Part shown: piece after piece, positions 16,940 to 26,166 of the stretch | Layout of the letters: each line of letters begins with the position of its first letter | How positions within the stretch are numbered: position 1 is the stretch's first letter | NCBI GenBank assembly: GCA_036510065.1 | Contig: DATCEO010000198.1 | Span: 21,932 to 85,931 of the forward strand | Source of the DNA: DASUBV01 sp036510065 | Lineage (GTDB): Bacteria > Actinomycetota > Actinomycetes > Streptosporangiales > Streptosporangiaceae | Direction of reading: 5' to 3' | DNA: 64,000 bases | Made by a program: the position numbers and the translations under genes | Notes under the pieces: model-generated | What the model saw: only the letters and a program-made list of their open reading frames with translations | Databases searched by the model: none | Told to the model about the DNA's origin: nothing

Positions 16940-19723
16940 GTGAGCAACGCCGAAGATCGCAGCAGTTCCCGCCCGGCCGGCCAGGCGGTCCAGAAGAGCG
17001 CTGTCCCCCGCGGCGAGCTGCGGATCTACCTCGGCTGCGCCGCCGGGGTGGGCAAGACCTTCGCCATGCTCAACGAGGGCCACCGCCGGGCCGAGCGCGG
17101 TACCGACACCGTGGTCGCCTTCGTCGAGACCCATGGCCGGCCGCAGACCGAGGCGCAGATCGGCGACCTGGAGGTGATCCCCCGCGCCCGGCTGCCCTAC
17201 CGCGGCACCTTCTTCGAGGAGATGGACCTGGCGGCGGTCCTGGCGCGCGCCCCGCAGGTGGCGCTGGTCGATGAGTTCGCGCACACGAACGTGCCGGGCA
17301 GTGCAGGTCAGCACGGGGCAGGTCAGCACGGGGCAGGTCAGCACCGGGCAGGTCAGCACGGGGGAAACGAGAAGCGCTGGCAGGACGTCGAGCAGCTGCT
17401 GAACGCCGGCATCGACGTGATCTCCAACGTCAACATCCAGCACCTGGAGTCCCTCAACGACGTCGTTCAGAAGATCACCGGGGTGCCGCAGCGCGAGACC
17501 GTGCCGGACGCGGTGGTCCGCGCGGCCAACCAGGTCGAGCTGGTCGACATGACGCCCGAGGCCCTGCGGCGGCGGATGGCGCACGGCAACATCTACCGCC
17601 CCGAGAAGATCGACGCCGCGCTGACGAACTACTTCCGGGTCGGCAACCTGTCCGCGCTGCGCGAGCTGGCCCTGCTCTGGCTGGCCGACAAGGTAGACGA
17701 GGGCCTGCAGCGCTATCGCGCGGCGCACGACATCCACGGCATCTGGGAGGCCCGCGAGCGCGTGGTGGTCGCCCTGACCGGCGGTCCCGAGGGAGAGACG
17801 CTGATCCGGCGGGCGGCCCGGATCGCCGCCCGATCGACGGGCGGCGACCTGCTGGCCGTGCACGTGACCCGCTCGGACGGCCTCACCGGGGCCGACCCCG
17901 CGGCCCTGGCCGCGCAGCGCCGGCTGGCCGAGTCGCTGGGCGGCTCCTACCACCAGGTCGTCGGCGAGGACGTCCCCGACGCCCTGCTGGCCTTCGCCCG
18001 CGCCGAGAACGCGACCCAGCTTGTCCTCGGTGCCAGCCGGCGCCGGTGGCTGACCTCGCTGCTCACCGGCCCCGGAGTGAGCTTCCGGACCATCCGCGAG
18101 TCCGGCGATATCGACGTGCACATCGTGACCCACGCGCACATGGGCCGCGGCCGGGGGCTGCCAAACCATCGCGGCGGGCTGCCGCTGCGGCGGCGGCTGC
18201 TGGGCTACCTGCTGGCCGTGGTGCTGGCCCCGCTGCTGACGCTGGTCCTGGCCGCCAGCCGCAGCCAGGTCAACCTGACCAGCGACGTCATCATCTTCCT
18301 GGCCGCGGTCATCGTGGTCGCGGTCACCGGCGGGTTCGCGCCCGCCGTGCTCGAGGCCATCGCCGGCTCGCTGCTGCTCAACTACTACTTCACGCCGCCC
18401 GTGCACACCTGGAACATCACCGATCCTAACAACGCGCTGGCACTCGGGATCTTCGTCGCGGTCGCGCTGGTGGTCAGCTCGGTCGTGGACAACGCGGCCC
18501 GGCGGTCGAAGCAGGCGGCCCGGGCTACTGCCGAGTCGGAGCTGCTGGTCACCACGGCCGGCAGCGTGCTGCGCGGGCAGCAGGCTCTGGCCGCCGTGCT
18601 CAGCCGGGTCCGGGAGGCCTTCAGCCTGGAGTCGGTGACCCTCCTGGAGCGGGGCGCGGACGAGCCGGCCGGCCAGCGGCCGCCGGCCGGGCGATGGGCC
18701 GCGCCGGGCGAGTGGAACGTGGTGGCCGTCGCCGGGGACTACCCGGTCCGCTCCCCGGAGACCGCGGACACCGAGGTCCCGGTAACCGACCGGCTTCTGC
18801 TGGCCCTGCGCGGACGGCCGCTGCCGGCCGCCGACCGGCGGGTGCTCGGCGCCTTCGCCGCCTACGCGGCCACCGCCCTGGAACAGGAGCGGCTCTCGGC
18901 GGCAGCCGAGGCGGCGCGGCCGATCGCGGCCGCCGACCGGATGCGGACCGCGCTGCTGGCCGCCGTCAGCCACGACCTGCGCACCCCGCTGGCCTCGGCC
19001 AAGGCCGCCATCACCAGCCTGCGCGCCACCGACGTGCAGTGGGGCGCCGAGGATCATGACGAGCTGCTGGCCACCGCCGACGAGTCCCTGGACAAGCTCG
19101 CCCGCCTGGTCGATAACCTGCTGGACATGAGCAGGCTGCAGGCTGGGGCGCTGGCGGTCTTCCCTCGTCCGGCCGACCTGGCCGAGATCGTGGCCCGGTC
19201 GCTGGACGACCTGGGCCCGCCCGCCCGCACGGTGGTGGTGGCCATTCCCGAGGACCTGCCGGAGGTGGCAGTCGATCCGGGGATCCTGGAACGGGTCATC
19301 GCGAACCTGACCGCTAACGCGCTGCGCTACTCGCCGGCCGGGTCCCCGCCCACGCTCAGCGGCAGCGCGCTGCTCGACCGGGTCGAGGTACGGGTCATCG
19401 ACCGCGGGCCCGGCATCCCGGAGGCCGACCGGAACCGGATGTTCGTCCCGTTCCAGCGGCTCGGCGATACCGACAACACCACCGGGGTCGGGCTGGGCCT
19501 GGCCCTGTCCCGGGGCCTGACCGAGGCGATGGGCGGCACCCTGGAGCCCGAGGAGACCCCCGGCGGCGGCCTGACCATGACGCTCTCGCTGCCGGCCGCA
19601 CCGGGGCCCGCCCGGCCGTTCAGCACCGAGCTGCCCGCCGTCCCGGCGGGCCGGCTGCCGGGTCCACTGCCCCGCTCGGCGGCTGACGCGGCAGGACCGC
19701 AGACAGGTGCCGGGCCAGCGTGA
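16940..19723 (+). CDS. kdpD: KdpD sensor histidine kinase with pentapeptide insertion
   Basis: A 927-residue sensor for K+ limitation or turgor. It has the N-terminal KdpD domain (LGCAAGVGKTFAMLNEGHRR, THGRPQTEAQI, ALVDEFAHTNVPG, ISNVNIQHLESLNDVV), a Usp-like domain, four membrane helices near residues 410-520, a GAF-like region, HisKA with H678 in AVSHDLRTPLASAK, and HATPase motifs N, G1 (DRGPGIPEADR) and G2 (GVGLGLALSRG). GTG 16940 is chosen because homology starts soon after. A 20-residue insertion of GQHGA-type repeats (residues 123-142) splits the conserved VPGS-to-KRWQDVEQLL segment. Confidence 0.95.
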   Translation: MSNAEDRSSSRPAGQAVQKSAVPRGELRIYLGCAAGVGKTFAMLNEGHRRAERGTDTVVAFVETHGRPQTEAQIGDLEVIPRARLPYRGTFFEEMDLAAVLARAPQVALVDEFAHTNVPGSAGQHGAGQHGAGQHRAGQHGGNEKRWQDVEQLLNAGIDVISNVNIQHLESLNDVVQKITGVPQRETVPDAVVRAANQVELVDMTPEALRRRMAHGNIYRPEKIDAALTNYFRVGNLSALRELALLWLADKVDEGLQRYRAAHDIHGIWEARERVVVALTGGPEGETLIRRAARIAARSTGGDLLAVHVTRSDGLTGADPAALAAQRRLAESLGGSYHQVVGEDVPDALLAFARAENATQLVLGASRRRWLTSLLTGPGVSFRTIRESGDIDVHIVTHAHMGRGRGLPNHRGGLPLRRRLLGYLLAVVLAPLLTLVLAASRSQVNLTSDVIIFLAAVIVVAVTGGFAPAVLEAIAGSLLLNYYFTPPVHTWNITDPNNALALGIFVAVALVVSSVVDNAARRSKQAARATAESELLVTTAGSVLRGQQALAAVLSRVREAFSLESVTLLERGADEPAGQRPPAGRWAAPGEWNVVAVAGDYPVRSPETADTEVPVTDRLLLALRGRPLPAADRRVLGAFAAYAATALEQERLSAAAEAARPIAAADRMRTALLAAVSHDLRTPLASAKAAITSLRATDVQWGAEDHDELLATADESLDKLARLVDNLLDMSRLQAGALAVFPRPADLAEIVARSLDDLGPPARTVVVAIPEDLPEVAVDPGILERVIANLTANALRYSPAGSPPTLSGSALLDRVEVRVIDRGPGIPEADRNRMFVPFQRLGDTDNTTGVGLGLALSRGLTEAMGGTLEPEETPGGGLTMTLSLPAAPGPARPFSTELPAVPAGRLPGPLPRSAADAAGPQTGAGPA
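17306..17365 (+). repeat. Four 15-bp tandem repeats inside kdpD
   Basis: GGTCAGCACGGGGCA at 17306-17320 and 17321-17335, and one-base variants at 17336-17350 and 17351-17365. They encode GQHGA, GQHGA, GQHRA, GQHGG. The near identity of the copies suggests a recent expansion. Confidence 0.95.
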
Positions 19724-19735
19724 CACGGTAATGGC

Positions 19736-20446
19736 GTGAGCACCGTGCTGATCGTGGACGACGAGCCCCAGATCCTGCGCGCGCTGCGGATCAACCTGCG
19801 GGTGCGCCACTACGAGGTGCATGTCGCCGGCACCGGGACCCAGGCCCTGGAGGTGGCGGCCAAACATCCGCCCGACCTGGTGATCCTCGACCTCGGGCTG
19901 CCCGACCTGGACGGGGTCGAGGTGATCCAGGGCCTGCGCGGCTGGACCGACGCGCCCATCATCGTGCTGTCCGGGCGGGCCGACAGCAGCGACAAGGTGG
20001 ACGCCCTGGACGCGGGCGCGGACGACTACGTCACCAAGCCGTTCAGCATGGAGGAGCTGCTGGCCCGGATGCGGGCGGTGAGCCGGCGTCAGTCCGGCGA
20101 GGGCGACGTTCCCCAGGTCCGGCTCGGTGATCTGGTGGTCGACCTGGCCGCCAAGCGGGTGCTCCGCCGCCCGCGGCCCGACGGCCAGGTCCAGCCCGAT
20201 ATCCGGCTTACGCCGACGGAATGGCATCTACTGGAGGTCCTGCTGCGATCGCCGGGCAAGCTGCTCAGCCAGCAGCAGCTGCTGGCCGAGGTGTGGGGGC
20301 CCGGCTACGCCGACGCCGCCGGCAACCTGCGCCTCTACATGGCCCAGCTCCGGCGCAAGCTCGAGCCCGACCCCGCCCGCCCGCGCTGGCTGCTGACCGA
20401 GCCCGGCATGGGCTACCGGTTCGAGCCGGACCCCGGGTCAAGCTGA
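19736..20446 (+). CDS. kdpE: KdpE-like OmpR-family response regulator (second copy)
   Basis: A 236-residue regulator that starts directly with the receiver (STVLIVDDEPQILRALRINL), with phosphoacceptor D52 in ILDLGLPDLDG, DYVTKPFSMEELLARMRAV, and a winged helix (RLTPTEWHLLEVLLRSPGKL, TEPGMGYRFEPD). GTG 19736 lies 12 bp after the kdpD stop. The kdpD-kdpE order and tight spacing make this the conventional partner. The first copy at 16087 shares the same architecture and many motif residues, so the two are paralogues. Confidence 0.93.
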   Translation: MSTVLIVDDEPQILRALRINLRVRHYEVHVAGTGTQALEVAAKHPPDLVILDLGLPDLDGVEVIQGLRGWTDAPIIVLSGRADSSDKVDALDAGADDYVTKPFSMEELLARMRAVSRRQSGEGDVPQVRLGDLVVDLAAKRVLRRPRPDGQVQPDIRLTPTEWHLLEVLLRSPGKLLSQQQLLAEVWGPGYADAAGNLRLYMAQLRRKLEPDPARPRWLLTEPGMGYRFEPDPGSS

Positions 20447-20621
20447 GCCGCGAGCAGGCTAAGTCGCGGCAAACTCAGCCGCGCCCGCGGGCCGACGCCG
20501 GGAACTAGCAGCGGGCCTGCGCTAATCTTGCTCGGATGCAGTTACTCTTGGTGATCGTATAGCGACTTAAAGTTACAGAAGTAAAGCTCCGCGGTATCCC
20601 CCGACTCATCAGGACGAACTG

Positions 20622-22967
20622 ATGCATTTTTGCAGAATACGCCCGACGCGCGGAACCCGGCCTGCCTGCGGCAGCTATCGGGCAGTGGCCGGATGCGCGG
20701 TGCTAGCCATGTCGGCCGGCCTCGGCCTGGCGGCTTACCCCGCCACCGCCGCGACCGCCCCGGCCGCCGCGGGACCCAGCTGGCAGACCGTGACCTTCGA
20801 GGGCGTCAGCCTCCGGGTGCCCGCGTCCTGGCCCGTGGTCAGCCTGGCCCGGCACCCGCGCGCGTGCCCGCGGCTGAATGTGCACGCGGTCTACCTGGGC
20901 ACCCCGGGACCGGACCCGGCCTGCCGGGCAGACCTGCAGGGCAGGACGACGGCGGTGATGCTGCAGCGCGTCAACGCCGCCGGCCCGGACCTGCGCCAGG
21001 CCACCCGGGCCACGGTCGTCGGCGGCCGGTCGGCCCGTACCAACGCCGACGCCGGCGTGACCCACGCGATCATCGACGTGCTGCCCTCGGCCGGCGTCGA
21101 GGTCAGCCTGTCCTACGGGGCCGGCCCGGGACTGGCCGCCGCCATTGAGTCCACGATCAAGGTCGCGGCGAGCAGGCAGGCCCGCCCGATGCGGCTGGCC
21201 GCGCCCGCCGCTCTCACCCCCGCGGCCGCGCAGGGCCTCGTGAAGGGCCCGGGCTTTGACACCTGCGCGGCGCCGTCGTCGGCAACCATGCGGAGCTGGC
21301 TGGCCTCGCCGTACCGCTCCGTCGGGATCTACATCGGCGGCGTTAACCGCGCCTGCGCCCAGGCCAACCTGACCCCGGCCTGGATCAAGACCGTCCAGGC
21401 CCAGGGCTGGCACTACTTCCCGCTCTACGTCGGCCTGCAGGCATCGTGCGTCGCCGCCTCCGGGGATGCGACCATCAACGCCGCCAGCGCCGCCGCGCAG
21501 GGCAAGGCGGCGGCCGACGACGCCGTGACGCAGGCCGGCGACCTGGGCATTCCCGCCGGGACGCCGATCATCTTCGACATGGAGGCCTACCGGGGCGGCT
21601 GCGGAGCCGAGGTCACCACGTTCCTGTCGGCCTGGGACAGCGAACTGCACGCGCGGGGGCAGGTGGCGGGGATCTACGAGTCGTTCTCCAACATCGGCGA
21701 CCTGGTCGGGGCGGCGGGGCGGATGACCGAGCCGGACGTCATCCACTACGCCGACTGGGACGGGCGCGCCACGACCCGGAGCCCCTACATGCCGTCGAAC
21801 CTGTGGACCAGCCACCAGCGCATTCACCAGTACGCCGGCGGCCACAGCGAGACCTACCAGGGCGTCACGATCAACATCGACGACGACCAGCTGGACGTCA
21901 GCCTCAAGGGTGCCCCGGCCGGGGGCCAGCGCCGCCCGGCCTTCCGGATCGCCACCGCGATGAACGCCAACGGGTCGGCCGAGTGGTTCGCCAGGGCGGC
22001 CAACGACACCCTGCGGCACAACTACCAGCATCCGATCGGGTCCGCGTCCTGGTCGGCGACCAGGACGGTCGGGCACTCGCCCGCGGACATCGTGAGTAAT
22101 CCGGCCGTGGCCGCCAACGCCGACGGCAGCCTGACCCTGTTCGCCCGGACCACCGGGGGCCAGATCGCCCATGCCTGGCAGCAGGCCGGGGCGCCCAATG
22201 ACTGGAACTGGGGCAGTCCGCCGGGCGGCGGGCCGCCGCCGGGGACCGCCGTGGCCGACCCGGCCGCCATCCGGGCGCCCGGCGGCGATGTCGTCCTGCT
22301 CACGACGACCGCTACCGGCGTGGTAGACGCGACCTCGCAGGAGTCACCCAGCAACAACACGGGCTGGACCGCGTGGACGGCCATCGGCGGTGCCTGCGCG
22401 AGCTCGCCCGTGCCCTTCGTGGACAGCCGCAAGACCCTGGAGGTCTTCTGCCGGACCAGCGGCGGCGCGCTGGCCGTCGATACAGCAGGACCGGGCGGCT
22501 GGGGCAGCTGGCGGACGGTGCCGGGCGGGCCGTCCGGCCTGACCGGGACGCCCGCCGCGGTGACGGGCGGCGGCGGCCAGGCCGAGGTGTTCGCCAGGGC
22601 AAGCGCCGGCACCCTGGCCTATGCGTGGCAGGCGCCGGGCGGCAGCTGGAGCTGGGGCAGCTCGCCCGCCGGCTCGCACGCGACCAAGAACTCGCCGGCG
22701 GTGGTCGCCTGGCCCGGTCACGGGGTCGGGGTGCTCGCGCAGCAGTCCGACGGCCAGCTTGGCTACGCGGTCCAGCAGGGTGGCGGGTCCGCGGCCTGGG
22801 GGAGCTGGACGCTGCTGGGCAGCGGCCTGCTGGGCAGCCCCGCCGCCTGGGCCAATGCCTCCGGCGCGCCGGAGGTGGCCATCCTGACCAAGCGGCTGCA
22901 GATCGCCGTGTCGACGTACTCGGCCGGCGGGTGGAGCCCCTGGACGCCGCTCGGCGGCGGTTACTGA
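20622..22967 (+). CDS. Secreted DUF1906 (Rv2525c-like) glycoside-hydrolase-like protein with PLL-type repeats
   Basis: A 781-residue exported protein. A signal peptide is visible in the first 45 residues (AVAGCAVLAMSAGLGLAAYP, cleavage near ATA-A). A short N-terminal domain follows. The DUF1906 TIM-barrel-like domain runs from about 210 to 430 (GFDTCAAPSSATMRSWL, YIGG, HYFPLYVGLQASC, PIIFDMEAY with the likely catalytic Asp/Glu, DGRATT, HQYAGG). The remaining 350 residues hold repeated WxxWG/FARxxxGxLxYAWQ units of a PLL-like beta-propeller. It probably acts on or binds cell-wall or external glycans. ATG 20622 has a weak AGGACG upstream. The 175 bp before it carry no gene. Confidence 0.82.
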   Translation: MHFCRIRPTRGTRPACGSYRAVAGCAVLAMSAGLGLAAYPATAATAPAAAGPSWQTVTFEGVSLRVPASWPVVSLARHPRACPRLNVHAVYLGTPGPDPACRADLQGRTTAVMLQRVNAAGPDLRQATRATVVGGRSARTNADAGVTHAIIDVLPSAGVEVSLSYGAGPGLAAAIESTIKVAASRQARPMRLAAPAALTPAAAQGLVKGPGFDTCAAPSSATMRSWLASPYRSVGIYIGGVNRACAQANLTPAWIKTVQAQGWHYFPLYVGLQASCVAASGDATINAASAAAQGKAAADDAVTQAGDLGIPAGTPIIFDMEAYRGGCGAEVTTFLSAWDSELHARGQVAGIYESFSNIGDLVGAAGRMTEPDVIHYADWDGRATTRSPYMPSNLWTSHQRIHQYAGGHSETYQGVTINIDDDQLDVSLKGAPAGGQRRPAFRIATAMNANGSAEWFARAANDTLRHNYQHPIGSASWSATRTVGHSPADIVSNPAVAANADGSLTLFARTTGGQIAHAWQQAGAPNDWNWGSPPGGGPPPGTAVADPAAIRAPGGDVVLLTTTATGVVDATSQESPSNNTGWTAWTAIGGACASSPVPFVDSRKTLEVFCRTSGGALAVDTAGPGGWGSWRTVPGGPSGLTGTPAAVTGGGGQAEVFARASAGTLAYAWQAPGGSWSWGSSPAGSHATKNSPAVVAWPGHGVGVLAQQSDGQLGYAVQQGGGSAAWGSWTLLGSGLLGSPAAWANASGAPEVAILTKRLQIAVSTYSAGGWSPWTPLGGGY

Positions 22968-22977
22968 CCTGCGGCGG

Positions 22978-23325
22978 TCAGGCCGGCCGGTCCTTGCGGG
23001 GGAGCTTGCTGACGACCGTCTCGTAGGAGGCGTCGATCGCCTCCAGCAGCTCGTCGTCGGGGATGGCACCGCCGAACCGGAGGCTGTTCCAGCCCGAGCG
23101 GCCGATGTAGGCCATGACCGTGGCATCCTGCGGGTAGCGCGCGAGCCACTCGTCGGCGGCTTCTCGCGTCGGCCCGCATTTCAGGCCGACCGACGACCCG
23201 GACTCCGGGCCGACGAACGCGAAGATCTTGCTGCCGACCTTGGCCACGACGTCGCCGTCCCAGGGCTCATCGCGCCAGGCGCCGGGCTTGGCCAGGCAGT
23301 AGGCCAGCAGCTCATCCCAGGTCAT
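22978..23325 (-). CDS. MmcQ/YjbR family protein
   Basis: A 115-residue protein of the MmcQ/YjbR (CyaY-like fold) family, often annotated as DNA-binding. Characteristic segments are YCLAKPGAWRDEPWD, KVGSKIFAFVG, VGLKCGP and YIGRSGWNSLRF. Its start overlaps the end of the KimA-like gene by 14 bp, so it is probably translated from the same mRNA. Function unknown. Confidence 0.87.
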   Translation of the reverse strand: MTWDELLAYCLAKPGAWRDEPWDGDVVAKVGSKIFAFVGPESGSSVGLKCGPTREAADEWLARYPQDATVMAYIGRSGWNSLRFGGAIPDDELLEAIDASYETVVSKLPRKDRPA

Positions 23326-25156
23326 CCCCGCCTCCTGCCTGCTCGGTCAGGGCCGCCAGCCGGAACCGCAGCCGGCAGATCACCACGTTGGCAGTGCCCT
23401 GCCGGATCGCCCGGTCGAGCACCCACCCGCGCTGGTTGAACAGCAGCCGCAGCCAGACATGGGACGGCTGGACCTCGGGGATCAGCACCACCAGCCGCTG
23501 GGACCGCTCCTCGCGCTCCAGCTCACGCAGGTAGTCCACGATCGGGGGGCCCAGGGCGCGGTGCGGGCTGACCAGCGTGATCAGCGGCACGTCCGGATGC
23601 CAGGCCTGCCAGCGCTCGCGGAAGGCCGTCTCGGCCTCCTCGTCGGCGTGGTCGGTATACCGCACCGTCACGGCCCGGACCTCGTCGCCGAGCGAGAGCG
23701 CCGCCGAGATCCCCTCCTCGGTCAGCCGCGACAGGTTACCCACCGGCACCACGATCAGGGACGGCTGCCGGTGCGGCGGCCCCGGCTTCTGGCCCAGCCG
23801 CAGGACGGCGCCGATCCGCTGGTAGGTCACGTTGATCCGGCTGAACATCAGCACCAGCAGCGGCACCACCACGACCACCAGCCAGGCGCCCTCGAGGAAC
23901 TTGGTGAACAGCTCGATGGCCAGGGCGACGGTGGTGAACGCGGCACCGACGCCGTTGATGACCGCGCGCCGGGCCCAGCCCGGGCCGTGCTGCTGATGCC
24001 AGTGCCGCACCATCCCGATCTGCGACAGGGTGAACCCGACGAAGACGCCGATGGCGAAGAGCGGGACCAGCGCCTGGGTGTCGCCGCGGGACACCACGAG
24101 CAGGACGGCGGCGGCCACGGCCAGCACCCCGATGCCGTAGCGGTGCACCTGCCGGTCGGCCTTGAGGAAGAACAGGTGCGGCAGGTAGTTGTCGGTGGCC
24201 AGCAGGGAGGCCAGGACGGGCAGCCCGCCGAACGAGGTGTTCGCGGCCAGGGCCAGCAGCACAGTGGTGATCATCTGCACGGCGTAGAACATGAAGTTGT
24301 GCCCCAGCGAGGCGGCCGTTGCCTCGGCCAGGACCGTCTCCGTCGGCGTCGGGGTGATCTGGAACTTGCGGATCAGGATGGCCAGGCCCAGCAGCATCGT
24401 GCCGAGCAGGATGCCCAGCCACATCTCGGTGTGCTGGGCCCGGCGGGCGCGCGGCTGCCGGAACGACGGCACGGCGTTGGCGATCGCCTCCACGCCGGTC
24501 AGCGCCGAGCAGCCGTTGGCGAAGGCGCGCAGGAGCAGCAGCACGCCGACCGTCTCGGTCGCCGTGGGCAGCTGATGCGAGAGCGCCACCGCCGGGTGCG
24601 ACCGCAGCAGGCCGACGGCGATGACCGCGTAGATCGCGAAGATGAAGATGACCGTCGGCGCGATGAACAGCCGCGCGGAGTCGGCGGCCCCCCACAGGTT
24701 GGCGGCCGTGATGCCCGCCAGGATGAGCAGGCAGATCAGCACCCGGCTGCCGTACAGGCCCGGGAACGCGGCCACCAGCGCCTCCACGCCGGCGGACACG
24801 CCGACCGCGGCGTTGAGCACGTAGTCGACCACCAGGGAAGCGGCTGCCACCAGGCTCGGCTTGGTGCCCAGGTGGGTGCGCGCGACCGCGTAAGCACCAC
24901 CGCCGCCGGGGAACGCCTCGATGACCTGACGGTAGGAGATCACCAGCACCGCGAGCAGCACCACGATCGCGACGGTGACGGGCAGGGTGTAGTTGAGGCC
25001 GGCCGCGCCGGCCGTCGCCAGCACGATGACGATGGCCTCGGGGCCGTACGCCACCGAGGACAGCGCGTCCAGCGACAGCGCCGCGAGGCCCTCTAGCGCG
25101 GTGAGCCGGTGGCGCTCCTCAGCCGGGTCCGCGGCCGGTTCCGGGCCAGCGCTCAT
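23312..25156 (-). CDS. KimA-like potassium importer (KUP/APC superfamily)
   Basis: A 614-residue membrane protein that aligns along its length, as I recall the sequence, with Bacillus KimA (YdaO), a high-affinity K+/H+ symporter inhibited by c-di-AMP. Shared blocks are LTALEGLAALSLDALSSVAYG, SYRQVIEAFPGGGGAYAVA, FANGCSALTGVEAIANAVP, LALAANTSFGGLPVLASLLA and PLFAIGVFVGFTLSQIGM, then a cytosolic tail of about 150 residues (IVVPVGNLSRLTEEGI). About 12 helices are visible. It may be labelled an amino-acid permease in databases. ATG 25156 starts at MSAGPEP; a GTG six codons upstream is the alternative. Its closeness to kdp supports a potassium role. Confidence 0.82.
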   Translation of the reverse strand: MSAGPEPAADPAEERHRLTALEGLAALSLDALSSVAYGPEAIVIVLATAGAAGLNYTLPVTVAIVVLLAVLVISYRQVIEAFPGGGGAYAVARTHLGTKPSLVAAASLVVDYVLNAAVGVSAGVEALVAAFPGLYGSRVLICLLILAGITAANLWGAADSARLFIAPTVIFIFAIYAVIAVGLLRSHPAVALSHQLPTATETVGVLLLLRAFANGCSALTGVEAIANAVPSFRQPRARRAQHTEMWLGILLGTMLLGLAILIRKFQITPTPTETVLAEATAASLGHNFMFYAVQMITTVLLALAANTSFGGLPVLASLLATDNYLPHLFFLKADRQVHRYGIGVLAVAAAVLLVVSRGDTQALVPLFAIGVFVGFTLSQIGMVRHWHQQHGPGWARRAVINGVGAAFTTVALAIELFTKFLEGAWLVVVVVPLLVLMFSRINVTYQRIGAVLRLGQKPGPPHRQPSLIVVPVGNLSRLTEEGISAALSLGDEVRAVTVRYTDHADEEAETAFRERWQAWHPDVPLITLVSPHRALGPPIVDYLRELEREERSQRLVVLIPEVQPSHVWLRLLFNQRGWVLDRAIRQGTANVVICRLRFRLAALTEQAGGGDDLG

Positions 25157-25213
25157 GACCGCTAATCCAAGCACAACCGCGGGGCACCGGGCTGGCCGGC
25201 ACGCGGCGCTACC

Positions 25214-25234
25214 AGGGCGGCTAGTGACCGCCCT
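25214..25234. terminator. Hairpin upstream of the KimA-like gene
   Basis: AGGGCGG (25214-25220) pairs with CCGCCCT (25228-25234) across 7 bases. It lies between the small membrane protein gene and the KimA-like gene on the same strand, as a terminator or attenuator. Confidence 0.45.
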
Positions 25235-25262
25235 GCGTGACCTGAGATTGAGCTAGCGCGAG

Positions 25263-25511
25263 CTAGGCCTTCAGCACGAGCAGCGCGATAACGCCCAGCA
25301 CGATGGCGACGAGCACCACGATGCCGGCCAGGCGCCCCACGCTGCGGCCCGGCGCCTTCATCTGCCAGGGCGCCTCGGAGTCGGCCGCCTGCCGGCTGGC
25401 GAACGCCTGGAACTGCGAGGTGCTCGCCGACGCGTCAGGGGCGACGCGGAACTCGCCGGTGGTCAGCGGCCGCCCGGAGCTGCCTGCGGGATCAACGTCA
25501 CGCTCTGCCAT
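25263..25511 (-). CDS. Small single-pass membrane protein
   Basis: An 82-residue protein: a polar, flexible N-terminal half (RPLTTGEFRVAPDASASTSQ) followed by one C-terminal membrane helix (LAGIVVLVAIVLGVIALLVL) and KA, so it is tail-anchored with the N-terminus in the cytosol. ATG 25511 is favoured because TACAGT ends seven bases upstream, as for a leaderless mRNA; GTG 25517 is possible. I do not recognise a family. Confidence 0.7.
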   Translation of the reverse strand: MAERDVDPAGSSGRPLTTGEFRVAPDASASTSQFQAFASRQAADSEAPWQMKAPGRSVGRLAGIVVLVAIVLGVIALLVLKA

Positions 25512-25593
25512 GGCCACGACTGTAGCGGAAAGGGGACGCCGGAACCGGCCGGTCGGCGCAGAAGCAGGCGAAATCGTCCAGATGAGCAGGCCG

Positions 25594-26058
25594 CTACCGG
25601 CCCGTGTCCGTGGGCAGCGTGCCGGGCCGGTTCACGAGCCTGGACAAGACGATGACGCTGCGCGTCCGGACCACGAATGGCTCCGCGCCGATGCGCTCCA
25701 CCACCCGCTCGAAGTGCCGGACGTCGGCCGCCCTGATGTGCAGCAGCGCGTCTGCCTCGCCGGTAATGGTGCAGGCGTCGATGATCTCCGGATGCTGCGC
25801 CACCGCCGCGGCAATGTCGGCCGGGGAGGTGCGGCCGCGGCAGAACAGCTCGACGTAGGCCTCGGTGGTCCAGCCCAGCGCGCTCGGATCGACGCGCGCG
25901 GAGAACCCGGTAATCGCGCCGGAGCCACGCAGCCGGTCGACGCGTCGCTTGACGGCAGGTGCCGACAGCCCGACCTGCGCCCCCACCTCCGCGTAGGTGG
26001 CGCGGGCATCGTCGACGAGCGCGGCGACTATCCGCCGGTCCAGCTCGTCCAGCGCCAT
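25594..26058 (-). CDS. Lrp/AsnC-family transcriptional regulator
   Basis: A 154-residue regulator with an N-terminal HTH (LDELDRRIVAALVDDARATY then VGLSAPAVKRRVDRL) and a C-terminal RAM/AsnC ligand-binding domain (TEAYVELFCRG, IIDACTITGEADALLHIRA). ATG 26058 is preceded by GGAGGGG; longer openings upstream are not coding. It is divergent from the agmatinase-family gene and is its likely regulator, with an amino acid or amine as effector. An inverted repeat CCCGC-N7-GCGGG lies in the shared promoter. Confidence 0.9.
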   Translation of the reverse strand: MALDELDRRIVAALVDDARATYAEVGAQVGLSAPAVKRRVDRLRGSGAITGFSARVDPSALGWTTEAYVELFCRGRTSPADIAAAVAQHPEIIDACTITGEADALLHIRAADVRHFERVVERIGAEPFVVRTRSVIVLSRLVNRPGTLPTDTGR

Positions 26059-26166
26059 CGGCCCCTCCGAGATCCCGCGATTCCTGCGGGTCACGCTATC
26101 GTCAGGCGACCGAGATGGGGCTGCCGGCCGAGCCGCCGGGACCGGAGCTGACGGAAGGCTAAGCGG

